From UBA3478 sp964217345 (GTDB lineage: Bacteria; Bacteroidota; Bacteroidia; Flavobacteriales; Flavobacteriaceae): a DNA stretch of 22,489 nucleotides. The translations under genes were made by a program, and so were the position numbers. Within the stretch, counting starts at the first letter, position 1; each line of letters starts with the position of its first letter. The stretch is from the NCBI GenBank assembly GCA_964217345.1, contig CAXPJI010000003.1, positions 1 through 22,489 of the forward strand, given 5' to 3'. The notes below the pieces were generated by a model, which saw only the letters and a program-made list of their open reading frames with translations, made no database searches and was not told where the DNA came from. Shown piece after piece: positions 6,620 through 14,103 of the stretch.

Positions 6620-8092
6620 CTAGTTTTGATGAGACTTGCGAAGTAAGTCGTTTACCGTCTTCACCGGGTTAAAAGTCATTGAAGGCACTTCAACGAATAG
6701 TGTATTCCAAAAAGCCATAGCTCCATTCCATAAGCCGGGTAACTCAAGGGCAATAATCATATTTCCTTCATAAGTTTTATGAGCAATAAATCCTTGTTTG
6801 TAATCCACAAAATCTTCGAGCTGATAACGCTCTCCCCCATAATCGGTAAGGCCACAAACCATATCAACCGGATTAAAATGAGTTGCATTTTGAAGAATAT
6901 CTTTTTGCTCAGGATTTTCTTTGTCAATTTGAGCAGACTCGACAATCTGAAGTCGTTCACCATCAGAGGTATTTACCCAAAATGGGCCTCCTCCTGGTTC
7001 ACCTTCATTTCGAACCATGGCACAAACACGCAACGGTCTGAAAAGGGCGTTTTTTAAATCAAACAAAGGATCCTTAGAAGCAGAGCTAGGTTCGTATCCA
7101 AAGGTCGTACTTAGAAACGATTCGATTTCTGCAAAATCCGCGGCCTCCTGAGATTCGCACACCTCCTTTTGAAAGCGGTGAATTTGCTCCTGAATCTCAA
7201 AAGCAAGACCTGCTAAAACACGTTTAAACTTGTGATGTTCAGACCAGTCTCTTCGTATACATATATTATCGATGTTCTTAATAAAGACAAAGTCCGCCTG
7301 GAGTTTAGAGAGGTTCTCAATCAGTGCGCCATGACCTCCCGGTCTAAAAAGCAAATCACCATCTACCGTTCTTGCTGGTGTAAAATCAGTGTTCAGAGCA
7401 GGGGTGTCGGTATACCTTTTCTGAAAAGAGTAGGTAACATCAACTTTAAAATCAAACGATTTTTTTAAACGCTCAATTTCTTCAGAAATAGCATCGAGAT
7501 GATCTTCAGAAACCGTAAAATGCACACTCCCCTTCGCATAATCTAAAGCCTCTATGAGATGAATAAAAAGCGGAGTATAAGACTGTTCTTCTTTGTGAAA
7601 AGGTAAGATAGCCTTTGGCTTGTTGCCAAATTCAAATGGCGGCTCATTAAGCATAGTACTTACTAGTGCAATACGGTCTTGATTGCTTGTTGGGCCGTTT
7701 AGTCCGGTAGCATTCGTTAAATCTGCAGCGAATGGAAAGCGATCAAAATATTCAAAGAATTGCTTTACAGACGGATGCTTTTCAGCATACTCTTCGAAGG
7801 AATCATCCGGTCTAAAATCATCTAAGAAACTATACAAACTTTTGAACATCCGAGTAGCAGCACCAGAGGCCGGAACGAATTTCTGAAAATTATACTGCGA
7901 TGCTTTTTGAGTAAATATTTCAAGGTATTTTTCTGAATCCTCAATAGGAATAATGCCATCGTTCAACGTGGCCGGACGCGCTAAGTTCACGAAGGGCATA
8001 CCTTCTTTTATTTGCTTTAACTGTCTCTCGTATTGAGATAGAGAAATACCTAGATTCTCGAGTTGGGCTTGGTCTCTAGGGGCTAAATTCAT
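6620..8092 (-). CDS. DUF4301 protein, nucleotidyltransferase-like
   Basis: The 490-residue protein matches DUF4301, a Bacteroidota family of unknown function. Motifs in order are: FVPASGAATRMFKSL (72-86), resembling the GxGTRM nucleotide loop of sugar-phosphate nucleotidyltransferases; KPKAILPFH (158-166); VHFTVSEDH (190-198); LLFRPGGHGALIENL (247-261) and FVFIKNIDNI (268-277), resembling the PPGHGD and NIDN motifs of UTP-sugar pyrophosphorylases; and RNEGEPGGGPFWV (361-373). No signal peptide is seen. It is the last gene of the minus-strand operon, 5 bases after the NR kinase gene. A uridylyl- or other nucleotidyltransferase activity is inferred, not shown. Confidence 0.82.
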   Translation of the reverse strand: MNLAPRDQAQLENLGISLSQYERQLKQIKEGMPFVNLARPATLNDGIIPIEDSEKYLEIFTQKASQYNFQKFVPASGAATRMFKSLYSFLDDFRPDDSFEEYAEKHPSVKQFFEYFDRFPFAADLTNATGLNGPTSNQDRIALVSTMLNEPPFEFGNKPKAILPFHKEEQSYTPLFIHLIEALDYAKGSVHFTVSEDHLDAISEEIERLKKSFDFKVDVTYSFQKRYTDTPALNTDFTPARTVDGDLLFRPGGHGALIENLSKLQADFVFIKNIDNICIRRDWSEHHKFKRVLAGLAFEIQEQIHRFQKEVCESQEAADFAEIESFLSTTFGYEPSSASKDPLFDLKNALFRPLRVCAMVRNEGEPGGGPFWVNTSDGERLQIVESAQIDKENPEQKDILQNATHFNPVDMVCGLTDYGGERYQLEDFVDYKQGFIAHKTYEGNMIIALELPGLWNGAMAFWNTLFVEVPSMTFNPVKTVNDLLRKSHQN

Positions 8093-8097
8093 AGGGT

Positions 8098-8667
8098 TTA
8101 AAAGAGCGCCTCAATGGCAGTTGAAGCAGACTCTAGTCGGGTTGTTTGGTTTCCTTGTAAAGATATATAATTACAACCATTAGCCTCCAAAGCAGAGCGA
8201 AATGCCTCGTACATTTTCTCTCTCTCGTGTGGTTTATCTCTGAGATCGTCAGCTACCCACGGCACATCAATACCTGTGAGTAGATACAAATCATAGTTTT
8301 GACTAGACACCGCATCAAGAAGCCTTTGATCTGCCCATCCGTTATAATAGACCTCAGAGTATACCAAAGTCTCGAGTAAATCTGTATCGCAGACGATGAA
8401 TTGCTTCTTCTCGTTTTCGGCCTGAATAATTGCCTCGTTTTCAAGTTTCATCTGTCCGATAGCTATCGGTACTAGATCTTCAGGCTGACATATAGCACGC
8501 GAACGATCCCATTTATCCTGCAGATACTCCCTAGCATATTCAGCCACCCAAGGCACATCGTACTTTTCAGAGAGTTGTTTGGCAAGCGTAGTTTTACCCG
8601 TTGACTCAGGGCCAAAAAGAACAATACGCTTTACTACAGTTCGTTTTTGTGAAGGGATTTTCTCCAT
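8098..8667 (-). CDS. NadR-type nicotinamide riboside kinase (AAA P-loop)
   Basis: This is a stand-alone P-loop kinase resembling the C-terminal ribosylnicotinamide kinase domain of NadR, which phosphorylates nicotinamide riboside to NMN. The frame is open to 8730, but the start at 8667 (MEKIPSQKRTVVKRIVLFG, 189 residues) fits the domain and overlaps pnuC by only 34 bases. Walker A is GPESTGKTTLAKQL. Next come WVAEYAREYLQDKW, FIVCDTDLLETLVYSEVY (Walker B-like Asp pair) and the lid region VPWVADDLRDKPHERE, which parallels TPWVADGLR in E. coli NadR. It lacks the NadR repressor and adenylyltransferase domains. Adjacency to pnuC strongly supports the NR salvage role. Confidence 0.88.
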   Translation of the reverse strand: MEKIPSQKRTVVKRIVLFGPESTGKTTLAKQLSEKYDVPWVAEYAREYLQDKWDRSRAICQPEDLVPIAIGQMKLENEAIIQAENEKKQFIVCDTDLLETLVYSEVYYNGWADQRLLDAVSSQNYDLYLLTGIDVPWVADDLRDKPHEREKMYEAFRSALEANGCNYISLQGNQTTRLESASTAIEALF

Positions 8668-9257
8668 GCGTAATATCCTTGAAAGGCAAGTATCGTAAAA
8701 ATAAAATACTGTAATGAGAGCATCCCCCAACCTCGATAGGCATAAAGAGGAATAGTGATTAAATCAGCGGAAATCCAAAGAATCCAACTCTCTAATTTCT
8801 TTCGTGCCATCAACCACATCGCCGTGAAGAATACCCCACTGGTAAAAATATCAATGACGTTTGAAAGATCCATTGCTGTGCTAGTCAGGCGATAAACCAT
8901 ATAAGTAACCAGCATCGTAACAAGTACTAGGGTAAGGCCAAGTCCTTTTTCTTTGCTCGTCATCGTAGTGATTTGACGAACTTTTTTTCCGTCTTTTTGT
9001 CTCGACCACTCCCACCAACCATAAATACTCATCAATGAATAGTAGGCGTTCATCAGCATATCTCCGAGCAGACGGTCAGTAAAAAAAAGGTACATGGTTA
9101 TCGTTGTTCCGATGATCCCTGTCGGATATACCCAAATATTAGCCCGCTTCGCCAACCAAACACTCCACACGCCGAATATAAAGGCCAAGAGCTCCAAAAC
9201 AATAAGCTCAGTACTTCGTTCTAAATAAGGGCCTAAGAAGAAATCGACAATATTCAT
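8634..9257 (-). CDS. pnuC: Nicotinamide riboside transporter PnuC
   Basis: PnuC facilitates uptake of nicotinamide riboside across the inner membrane, with trapping by the kinase encoded next. The 207-residue polytopic protein has the family signatures: WSVWLAKRANIWVYPTGIIG, the YYSLMSIYGWWEWSR segment, and LESWILWISADLITIPLY followed by LQYFIFTILAFQGYYAWRK near the C-terminus. The start overlaps the upstream PPTase gene by four bases (ATGA), and the 3' end overlaps the kinase start. I see no riboswitch-like element in the operon leader. Confidence 0.94.
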   Translation of the reverse strand: MNIVDFFLGPYLERSTELIVLELLAFIFGVWSVWLAKRANIWVYPTGIIGTTITMYLFFTDRLLGDMLMNAYYSLMSIYGWWEWSRQKDGKKVRQITTMTSKEKGLGLTLVLVTMLVTYMVYRLTSTAMDLSNVIDIFTSGVFFTAMWLMARKKLESWILWISADLITIPLYAYRGWGMLSLQYFIFTILAFQGYYAWRKSLHKNEL

Positions 9258-9892
9258 GATAACGTTTTAGTCTGATAGGTATAGACTAAGGTGTGATTGT
9301 CGAAAGTTTCGAAAGTAAAGTGGAATCGATTTTCATCAACCCATGCACTACTGTGGTGAGACTCTAGGGTAAAATCATCGATATTTGTGGCCTCTCTAAA
9401 GGATAACCCTGCTCGGTCCAAGATTTTATAAATCGATTCTTTAGCTCCCCAAATAGCGGTTAGTTTTTCAATACGGTCTGAGGTATTTTCAAGACTTGCT
9501 ACGGCACCTTCCCCTGTAAATCGAGGTGCAATTTTCAAAATTTTCTCGCGATGCTGTTCTATATCTATGCCAACCTCAACATTAAATCCCAATGCGATCG
9601 CAACATAGCCCATAGTATGCGAAATAGATATCGAAATCCCACTATCCAGAAAAGGCTTTCCTGACGGCTTATACTTCAGCCCTTCATCTTCAATCTGATA
9701 AGTCTTTAGTAGCTGCCTTACCGCAAGAAAACATTTGCGATGCGCTTCTGACTTCATCTTAGACAAGCGCTCTTTAGAAGCCTCAGAAAGATTAAGGTTT
9801 TGGCGCAGTTCCTCTTCAGACTCTGAAACCCGCCAAACGGCGACCTTATAATCTTGAATACTCTTACTACTCAGGCTTTTAAATAAAGGCAC
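9254..9892 (-). CDS. 4'-phosphopantetheinyl transferase, Sfp type
   Basis: The enzyme transfers phosphopantetheine from CoA to a serine of carrier proteins such as acyl carrier protein or polyketide/peptide synthases. The 212-residue protein fits the Sfp/HetI group: KPSGKPFL (76-83), SISISHTMGYVAIAL (87-101), VGIDIEQ (107-113) with metal ligands Asp110 and Glu112, and WGAKESIYK (148-156) with Glu152. It heads the PPTase-pnuC-kinase-DUF4301 operon and is divergent from ahcY across 50 bases; I recall this divergent arrangement from other flavobacteria. No acyl carrier or NRPS/PKS gene is in the window, so its target is unknown. Confidence 0.92.
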   Translation of the reverse strand: MPLFKSLSSKSIQDYKVAVWRVSESEEELRQNLNLSEASKERLSKMKSEAHRKCFLAVRQLLKTYQIEDEGLKYKPSGKPFLDSGISISISHTMGYVAIALGFNVEVGIDIEQHREKILKIAPRFTGEGAVASLENTSDRIEKLTAIWGAKESIYKILDRAGLSFREATNIDDFTLESHHSSAWVDENRFHFTFETFDNHTLVYTYQTKTLS

Positions 9893-9909
9893 TTTCTGAA
9901 AATTGATGG

Positions 9910-9917
9910 TATCTTTG
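9910..9917 (+). promoter_or_regulatory. -7 promoter box for ahcY
   Basis: TATCTTTG matches TAnnTTTG exactly and lies 25 bases before the ahcY ATG. A TTTC at 9893-9896 is too close to be a good -33 element. The short gap must also hold the divergent PPTase promoter; a TATTTTTA box on the minus strand (9924-9931) is a weak candidate. Confidence 0.55.
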
Positions 9918-9942
9918 TGGCCGTAAAAATACAGTTTTAATC

Positions 9943-11253
9943 ATGGCAACACCCACTTACACCCCTTACAAAGTAAAAGACCTCAGTTTAGCAGATTGGG
10001 GACGCAAAGAAATTGAGCTCGCAGAAGCAGAGATGCCGGGTCTCATGGCCCTTCGAGAAGAGTATGGCCAGGCGCAGCCTCTTAAAGGTGCTCGTATTGC
10101 GGGTTGTCTGCACATGACCATTCAAACTGCCGTGCTTATCGAGACCCTTGTGGCCTTGGGAGCAGAGGTTACTTGGAGTTCTTGCAACATCTTCTCTACT
10201 CAGGATCACGCAGCAGCGGCTATTGCAGCGGCAGGGATTCCCGTTTATGCTTGGAAGGGGATGAACGAAGAGGAATTTAACTGGTGTATTGAGCAGACCC
10301 TTTTCTTCGGAGAAGATCGTCAGCCGCTCAATATGATTCTTGACGATGGTGGGGACCTTACGAATATGGTACTTGATCAGTATCCAGAACTAGTAGCCGA
10401 GATCAGAGGTCTCTCTGAAGAAACTACTACCGGAGTTCACCGACTCTATGAGCGTATGGCTAAAGGAACACTTCCGATGCCTGCGATTAATGTCAATGAC
10501 TCGGTAACTAAGTCGAAGTTTGATAACAAGTACGGATGTAAAGAAAGTGCCGTTGACGCGGTTCGCCGAGCTACCGATGTAATGCTTGCCGGTAAACGTG
10601 TGGTTGTTTGCGGGTACGGAGACGTAGGAAAAGGAACAGCCGCTTCATTTAGAGGGGCAGGGGCGATTGTAACGGTCACTGAGATTGACCCAATCTGTGC
10701 ACTTCAAGCCTGTATGGACGGATACGAAGTAAAACGTCTAGAGACTGCGGTAGGTAATGCGGATATTGTAATCACCACTACCGGTAACAAAGATATTGTG
10801 CGCGGAGAGCATTTCGAGGCGATGAAAGACAAGACCGTTGTATGTAACATCGGACACTTCGATAACGAAATCGACATGGCTTGGTTAAACGCTAACCACG
10901 GAAACACCAAGGTTGAGATCAAGCCTCAAGTGGATAAATACACCATAGGCGGTAAAGACATCATCATCTTAGCTGAAGGCCGTCTAGTTAATCTAGGATG
11001 TGCTACCGGCCACCCAAGCTTTGTAATGAGTAATTCATTCACCAACCAGACCCTCGCACAAATCGAGCTGTGGAAGAATCACAAGAATTACGAGAACAAG
11101 GTTTATATGCTTCCCAAGCACTTAGATGAGAAAGTAGCTGCCCTTCACCTTGCAAAACTAGGTGCAGAGCTTACCGAATTAAAACAAGATCAGGCAGCCT
11201 ATATTGGAGTTACCGTTAAAGGACCCTTCAAACCTGAGTATTATAGATACTAG
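9943..11253 (+). CDS. ahcY: Adenosylhomocysteinase
   Basis: AhcY reversibly hydrolyses S-adenosylhomocysteine to adenosine and homocysteine, relieving product inhibition of methyltransferases and feeding methionine recycling. The 436-residue protein is near full identity with the family layout: GCLHMTIQTAVLIETL (54-69), SCNIFSTQDHAAAAIA (80-95), DDGGDLT (134-140), INVNDSVTKSKFDNKYG (182-198), the NAD-binding loop VVCGYGDVGKG (221-231), and the C-terminal tail FKPEYYRY. Codon use looks more GC-rich than in the neighbours, consistent with high expression. It overlaps the next gene by one base (TAGTG). Confidence 0.98.
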   Translation: MATPTYTPYKVKDLSLADWGRKEIELAEAEMPGLMALREEYGQAQPLKGARIAGCLHMTIQTAVLIETLVALGAEVTWSSCNIFSTQDHAAAAIAAAGIPVYAWKGMNEEEFNWCIEQTLFFGEDRQPLNMILDDGGDLTNMVLDQYPELVAEIRGLSEETTTGVHRLYERMAKGTLPMPAINVNDSVTKSKFDNKYGCKESAVDAVRRATDVMLAGKRVVVCGYGDVGKGTAASFRGAGAIVTVTEIDPICALQACMDGYEVKRLETAVGNADIVITTTGNKDIVRGEHFEAMKDKTVVCNIGHFDNEIDMAWLNANHGNTKVEIKPQVDKYTIGGKDIIILAEGRLVNLGCATGHPSFVMSNSFTNQTLAQIELWKNHKNYENKVYMLPKHLDEKVAALHLAKLGAELTELKQDQAAYIGVTVKGPFKPEYYRY

Positions 11254-11711
11254 TGTCTTCTTTTCAGAAACTCATAACACTAGTAGACGAGCTGTATCAG
11301 GAGTCTAATTTGGCTGAAAAAAGTTCGATCGAAGTTTCCAACGCGACTATTGGGTGGCATATCGCGCACTCCTACCTGGTAATTATAAAGAGTTGTGAAA
11401 ATCTTTTAAGTAATACAAATCGCCCATCAAAAAACCCAAAGTGGCTTCGACAAGAAGTCTTTTTTCTTTTACGAAAAATACCTCGAAATAAGATTGAGGC
11501 CCCAGACTTTGTTGTACCTATCGATGATAGCGAGAATGAGATTAAAAGGCTTTACGATCAGGCGATGTCGCTTCTTTTACAGATAAAACAAAATAAGGAT
11601 GGGTACTTATCGCATCCCTTTTTAGGCCCAATAAAGCCTCAAAGAGTTCCTCTTTTTCTTCGAATACACACCGCTCATCACCTGCAGATTATTCGAGAAA
11701 TTATCAAATAA
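11253..11711 (+). CDS. DUF1569 / DinB-like protein
   Basis: The 152-residue helical protein begins at a GTG that overlaps the ahcY stop by one base, which implies coupling. It matches DUF1569, a branch of the DinB four-helix superfamily: NATIGWHIAHSYLVI (30-44; His36, His39), LSHPFLGPI (119-127; His121) and RIHTAHHLQIIREII (137-151; His139, His142, His143). The spread of histidines resembles the metal site of DinB proteins. The biochemical role is not known, although DinB-like enzymes include thiol-dependent transferases. A strong terminator follows directly. Confidence 0.78.
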   Translation: MSSFQKLITLVDELYQESNLAEKSSIEVSNATIGWHIAHSYLVIIKSCENLLSNTNRPSKNPKWLRQEVFFLLRKIPRNKIEAPDFVVPIDDSENEIKRLYDQAMSLLLQIKQNKDGYLSHPFLGPIKPQRVPLFLRIHTAHHLQIIREIIK

Positions 11712-11740
11712 AAAAAGGCACCGCAATGCGGTGCCTTTTT
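11712..11740. terminator. Bidirectional intrinsic terminator between ahcY operon and rpmA
   Basis: The arms AAAAAGGCACCGC (11712-11724) and GCGGTGCCTTTTT (11728-11740) form a perfect 13-base-pair hairpin with the loop AAT. It has a U-run for plus-strand transcripts and, read on the other strand, a U-run for the rplU-rpmA message. It starts immediately after the DUF1569 stop and lies 21 bases beyond the rpmA stop. Confidence 0.93.
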
Positions 11741-11761
11741 GATATTAAGTCTAGAAATCAA

Positions 11762-12025
11762 TTACGCCTCTGGGAACGGATCAACAGATACAAATGATTT
11801 TCCTCCTACTTTCTTTTCAAAACGAACGATACCATCAACTTTCGCGTGAAGGGTATGATCTTTTGAAGCATACACATTTTCTCCTGGGTTGTGTTTAGTA
11901 CCTCTTTGACGGACGATGATGTTACCTGCAATCGCAGCTTGACCACCGAAAATTTTAACGCCTAAGCGTTTCGATTCTGATTCTCTACCGTTTTTAGAAC
12001 TACCGACCCCTTTCTTGTGTGCCAT
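11762..12025 (-). CDS. rpmA: 50S ribosomal protein L27
   Basis: L27 reaches towards the peptidyl transferase centre of the 50S subunit. The 87-residue protein begins directly with MAHKKGVGSSKNGRESESKRL, with no Firmicutes-type cleaved leader, then has GVKIFGGQAAIAGNIIVRQRG, TKHNPGENVYASKDHTLHA and GIVRFEKK. It is of normal length. It follows rplU by 20 bases in the standard rplU-rpmA order and ends at the shared terminator. Confidence 0.98.
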   Translation of the reverse strand: MAHKKGVGSSKNGRESESKRLGVKIFGGQAAIAGNIIVRQRGTKHNPGENVYASKDHTLHAKVDGIVRFEKKVGGKSFVSVDPFPEA

Positions 12026-12045
12026 GGTATTATCTTTTTATTTAA

Positions 12046-12558
12046 TTATGCTTTTGAAATCGCTTCAATTAATTCAGCCTTCTTCATTGAAGAAATTCCT
12101 GAGATCCCTTTGTCTTTAGCTACCTCTTTAAGTTCAGCCACAGTCATTGATGAATAATCAACGCTAGCTTCTTTAGCAGGAGCTTCTACCTCTTTCGCTT
12201 CTTCTTTCTTAGGAGCTGCTTTCTTAGCTGTTGCTTTCTTAGCACCACTAGAAACGATGTTTTCAATGCTCACTTCAGTTAAATACTGACGGTGACCATT
12301 TTGTTTTTGGTAGCCTTTTCTTCTTTTCTTTTTAAAGACAATTACTTTATCGCCTTTCAGATGCTGAAGTACTTTTACTTCTACAGCAGCACCTTCTACG
12401 ACTGGGGCGCCAAAAGTAACCGAACCGTTGTCATCGATTAAAAGAACACGATCAAAAGAAACTTTTGAACCTTCTTTAGCATCTAAACGGTGTACGAATA
12501 CCTTCTGGTCTTTTGCAACTTTAAATTGCTGCCCTGCCATCTCTACAATTGCGTACAT
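12046..12558 (-). CDS. rplU: 50S ribosomal protein L21 with C-terminal Rho_N/SAP-like extension
   Basis: The first ~103 residues are a normal L21: MYAIVEMAGQQFKVAKDQKV, FDRVLLIDDNGSVTFGAPVV, and FKKKRRKGYQKQNGHRQYLT near the rRNA-binding end. It then continues with an Ala/Lys/Glu-rich linker (about 104-132) and a small helical module (about 135-169) reading YSSMTVAELKEVAKDKGISG then SMKKAELIEAI. That module resembles the Rho N-terminal/SAP-like helix-extension-helix nucleic-acid-binding fold. Standard bacterial L21 stops near residue 103. Extensions of L21 occur in Bacteroidota. The gene heads the rplU-rpmA operon. Confidence 0.95.
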   Translation of the reverse strand: MYAIVEMAGQQFKVAKDQKVFVHRLDAKEGSKVSFDRVLLIDDNGSVTFGAPVVEGAAVEVKVLQHLKGDKVIVFKKKRRKGYQKQNGHRQYLTEVSIENIVSSGAKKATAKKAAPKKEEAKEVEAPAKEASVDYSSMTVAELKEVAKDKGISGISSMKKAELIEAISKA

Positions 12559-12595
12559 AGTATAAAATTTAGTTCATTTCGCTATTAAGCGGGTG

Positions 12596-12625
12596 CAAAT
12601 ATAATTCAAAATAACGAGTTGCCAA
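12596..12625 (-). promoter_or_regulatory. Promoter of rplU-rpmA
   Basis: On the minus strand a -7 box TATATTTG (12596-12603) fits TAnnTTTG exactly. A TTGG at 12622-12625, 18 bases upstream, is a fair -33 partner. Expected transcription start is about 35 bases before the rplU ATG. This is one of the best promoter matches in the window. Confidence 0.6.
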
Positions 12626-12693
12626 CAGTTTACAAACATTTTATCTCCCTCAGAATTAACACCTTTATAATAGCTGAAACCTCATTCAAAACG

Positions 12694-12701
12694 TATCTTT
12701 G
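12694..12701 (+). promoter_or_regulatory. -7 promoter box for the M16 peptidase operon
   Basis: TATCTTTG is an exact TAnnTTTG match and lies 84 bases before the ATG at 12786, giving a leader of about 80 bases. No convincing -33 TTTG is visible. The leader contains an inverted repeat, listed separately. Confidence 0.5.
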
Positions 12702-12714
12702 TAGATAGTACATC

Positions 12715-12744
12715 CCCTTAGTCTCGATTTAACTTTTCTAAGGG
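12715..12744 (+). repeat. Inverted repeat in leader of M16 operon
   Basis: CCCTTAG (12715-12721) and CTAAGGG (12738-12744) are perfect 7-base inverted arms with a 16-base loop, in the predicted 5' untranslated region of the peptidase message. No T-run follows, so it is not a terminator. It could be a leader hairpin or an operator, or a chance match. Confidence 0.4.
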
Positions 12745-12785
12745 TTTGTCGTCAGAATAGTATTAATTAAAATATCACTGATTCA

Positions 12786-14099
12786 ATGAAGCCATTTTAT
12801 GCTTTCACTGCAATACTTGGTCTTTGCTTGGGAACCCTTCAAGCCCAGCAAGTAGATTTCGAAGAGTACGATCTAGACAACGGTCTTCACGTGATCCTTC
12901 ATCAAGACAATACCGCTCCGGTAGTTGTAACTTCGGTAATGTATCACGTGGGTTCGAAAGACGAAAATCCGGCAAAAACAGGATTTGCTCATTTCTTTGA
13001 ACACCTTTTATTCGAAGGATCAGAAAATATCGAGCGAGGAGAGTTTTTTAAGATTGTCACCTCAAACGGAGGGTACAATAATGCGAACACTACCCAAGAC
13101 CGCACCTACTATTACGAGCTTTTTCCTTCAAATCAACTCGCCTTAGGACTTTGGTTAGAATCAGAGCGATTAATGCATCCGATTATTAATCAAATCGGCG
13201 TTGATACTCAAAAAGAAGTCGTTCAAGAAGAGAGAAGACTTCGAGTAGATAACGCGCCTTATGGTCAATTGATTGAGAATATGTTTAAGAACTTATTTAG
13301 CAATCATCCTTATCGCTGGTCTGTAATTGGTTCTTTGGACCATTTAGCAAGTGCATCTCTAGAAGACTTTCAAGAATTCAATAAGGTGTACTATGTTCCA
13401 AATAATGCCACCTTAGTTTTAGCAGGAGACTTTGAAAAAGAAGAAGCGAAGAAACTCATCGAAGATTATTTCGGTCCTATTCCTAGAGGAAAAAAAATAG
13501 TAAAGAAAACCTACGATGAAGTACCAATCGATGGCCCTATCTACGCTCAATTCGAGGATGCAAATATTCAAATCCCGCTGATTTTATTAGGTTACCGCAC
13601 CCCAGGTCAAGCCTCTAGAGATGCCTATGTACTGAACATGATTTCCTCTTACCTCAGCTCAGGACAAAGTTCTGTTCTCCAGAAGAAATTAGTAGATCAA
13701 AAACAAATGGCACTGCAAATCTTCGCTTTCAACTATAGCTTAGAAGACTACGGAGCCTATCTACTTGGAGGTCTACCTTTAGGAGACCATTCTATGGATG
13801 ATCTAGTCGCAGAAATCGATGTAGAAATTAAAAAACTACAAAACGACTTGATTTCTGAGCGTGATTATCAAAAACTTCAGAATCAATTCGAAAACTCATT
13901 TGTAAGTGCCAACAGCTCTTTTGAGGGAATTGCAGAAAATTTAGCTTCATACAACCAACTTTTCGGTGACACCAACCTGATCAATACAGAGATTGAGATC
14001 TACAGAAGTATCACTAGAGAAGAAATTAGAGAGGTTGCCATAAAATATCTTCAAAAGCAACAACGTGTTGAATTAAAGTACGTTCCAAAACAAGACTAG
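12786..14099 (+). CDS. M16 family zinc metallopeptidase, catalytic subunit
   Basis: This is a secreted, probably periplasmic, insulinase/pitrilysin-family peptidase of 437 residues. A signal peptide (about 1-20, ending TLQA) precedes QQVDFEEYDLDNGLHVIL. The inverted zinc motif HFFEH (69-73) is intact, with the third ligand in KEVVQEERR (Glu148 or Glu149) at the expected distance. The second half has the non-catalytic M16 repeat. At the position of the family Arg/Tyr substrate pair it reads LQKKLVDQKQMAL, so that pair is absent. It is followed after 4 bases by a zinc-less partner, the usual architecture of heterodimeric M16B enzymes. The substrate is unknown, probably peptides in the envelope. 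Confidence 0.93.
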   Translation: MKPFYAFTAILGLCLGTLQAQQVDFEEYDLDNGLHVILHQDNTAPVVVTSVMYHVGSKDENPAKTGFAHFFEHLLFEGSENIERGEFFKIVTSNGGYNNANTTQDRTYYYELFPSNQLALGLWLESERLMHPIINQIGVDTQKEVVQEERRLRVDNAPYGQLIENMFKNLFSNHPYRWSVIGSLDHLASASLEDFQEFNKVYYVPNNATLVLAGDFEKEEAKKLIEDYFGPIPRGKKIVKKTYDEVPIDGPIYAQFEDANIQIPLILLGYRTPGQASRDAYVLNMISSYLSSGQSSVLQKKLVDQKQMALQIFAFNYSLEDYGAYLLGGLPLGDHSMDDLVAEIDVEIKKLQNDLISERDYQKLQNQFENSFVSANSSFEGIAENLASYNQLFGDTNLINTEIEIYRSITREEIREVAIKYLQKQQRVELKYVPKQD

Positions 14100-14103
14100 T
14101 ATC

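Noticed and set aside
6757..7886. Several ORFs overlapping the DUF4301 gene on both strands
   Set aside because: They overlap a long conserved coding gene and show no domain or plausible start context.
8668..8730. 21-codon upstream extension of the NR kinase
   Set aside because: It would lie wholly inside pnuC and precede a normal kinase start; the sequence there is a frame shadow of PnuC codons.
9893..9942. Possible SAH riboswitch before ahcY
   Set aside because: The gap to the divergent gene is only 50 bases and shows no stable structure of the required size.
9988..10922. Minus-strand ORFs inside ahcY
   Set aside because: They are antisense shadows of a highly conserved gene with biased codon use.
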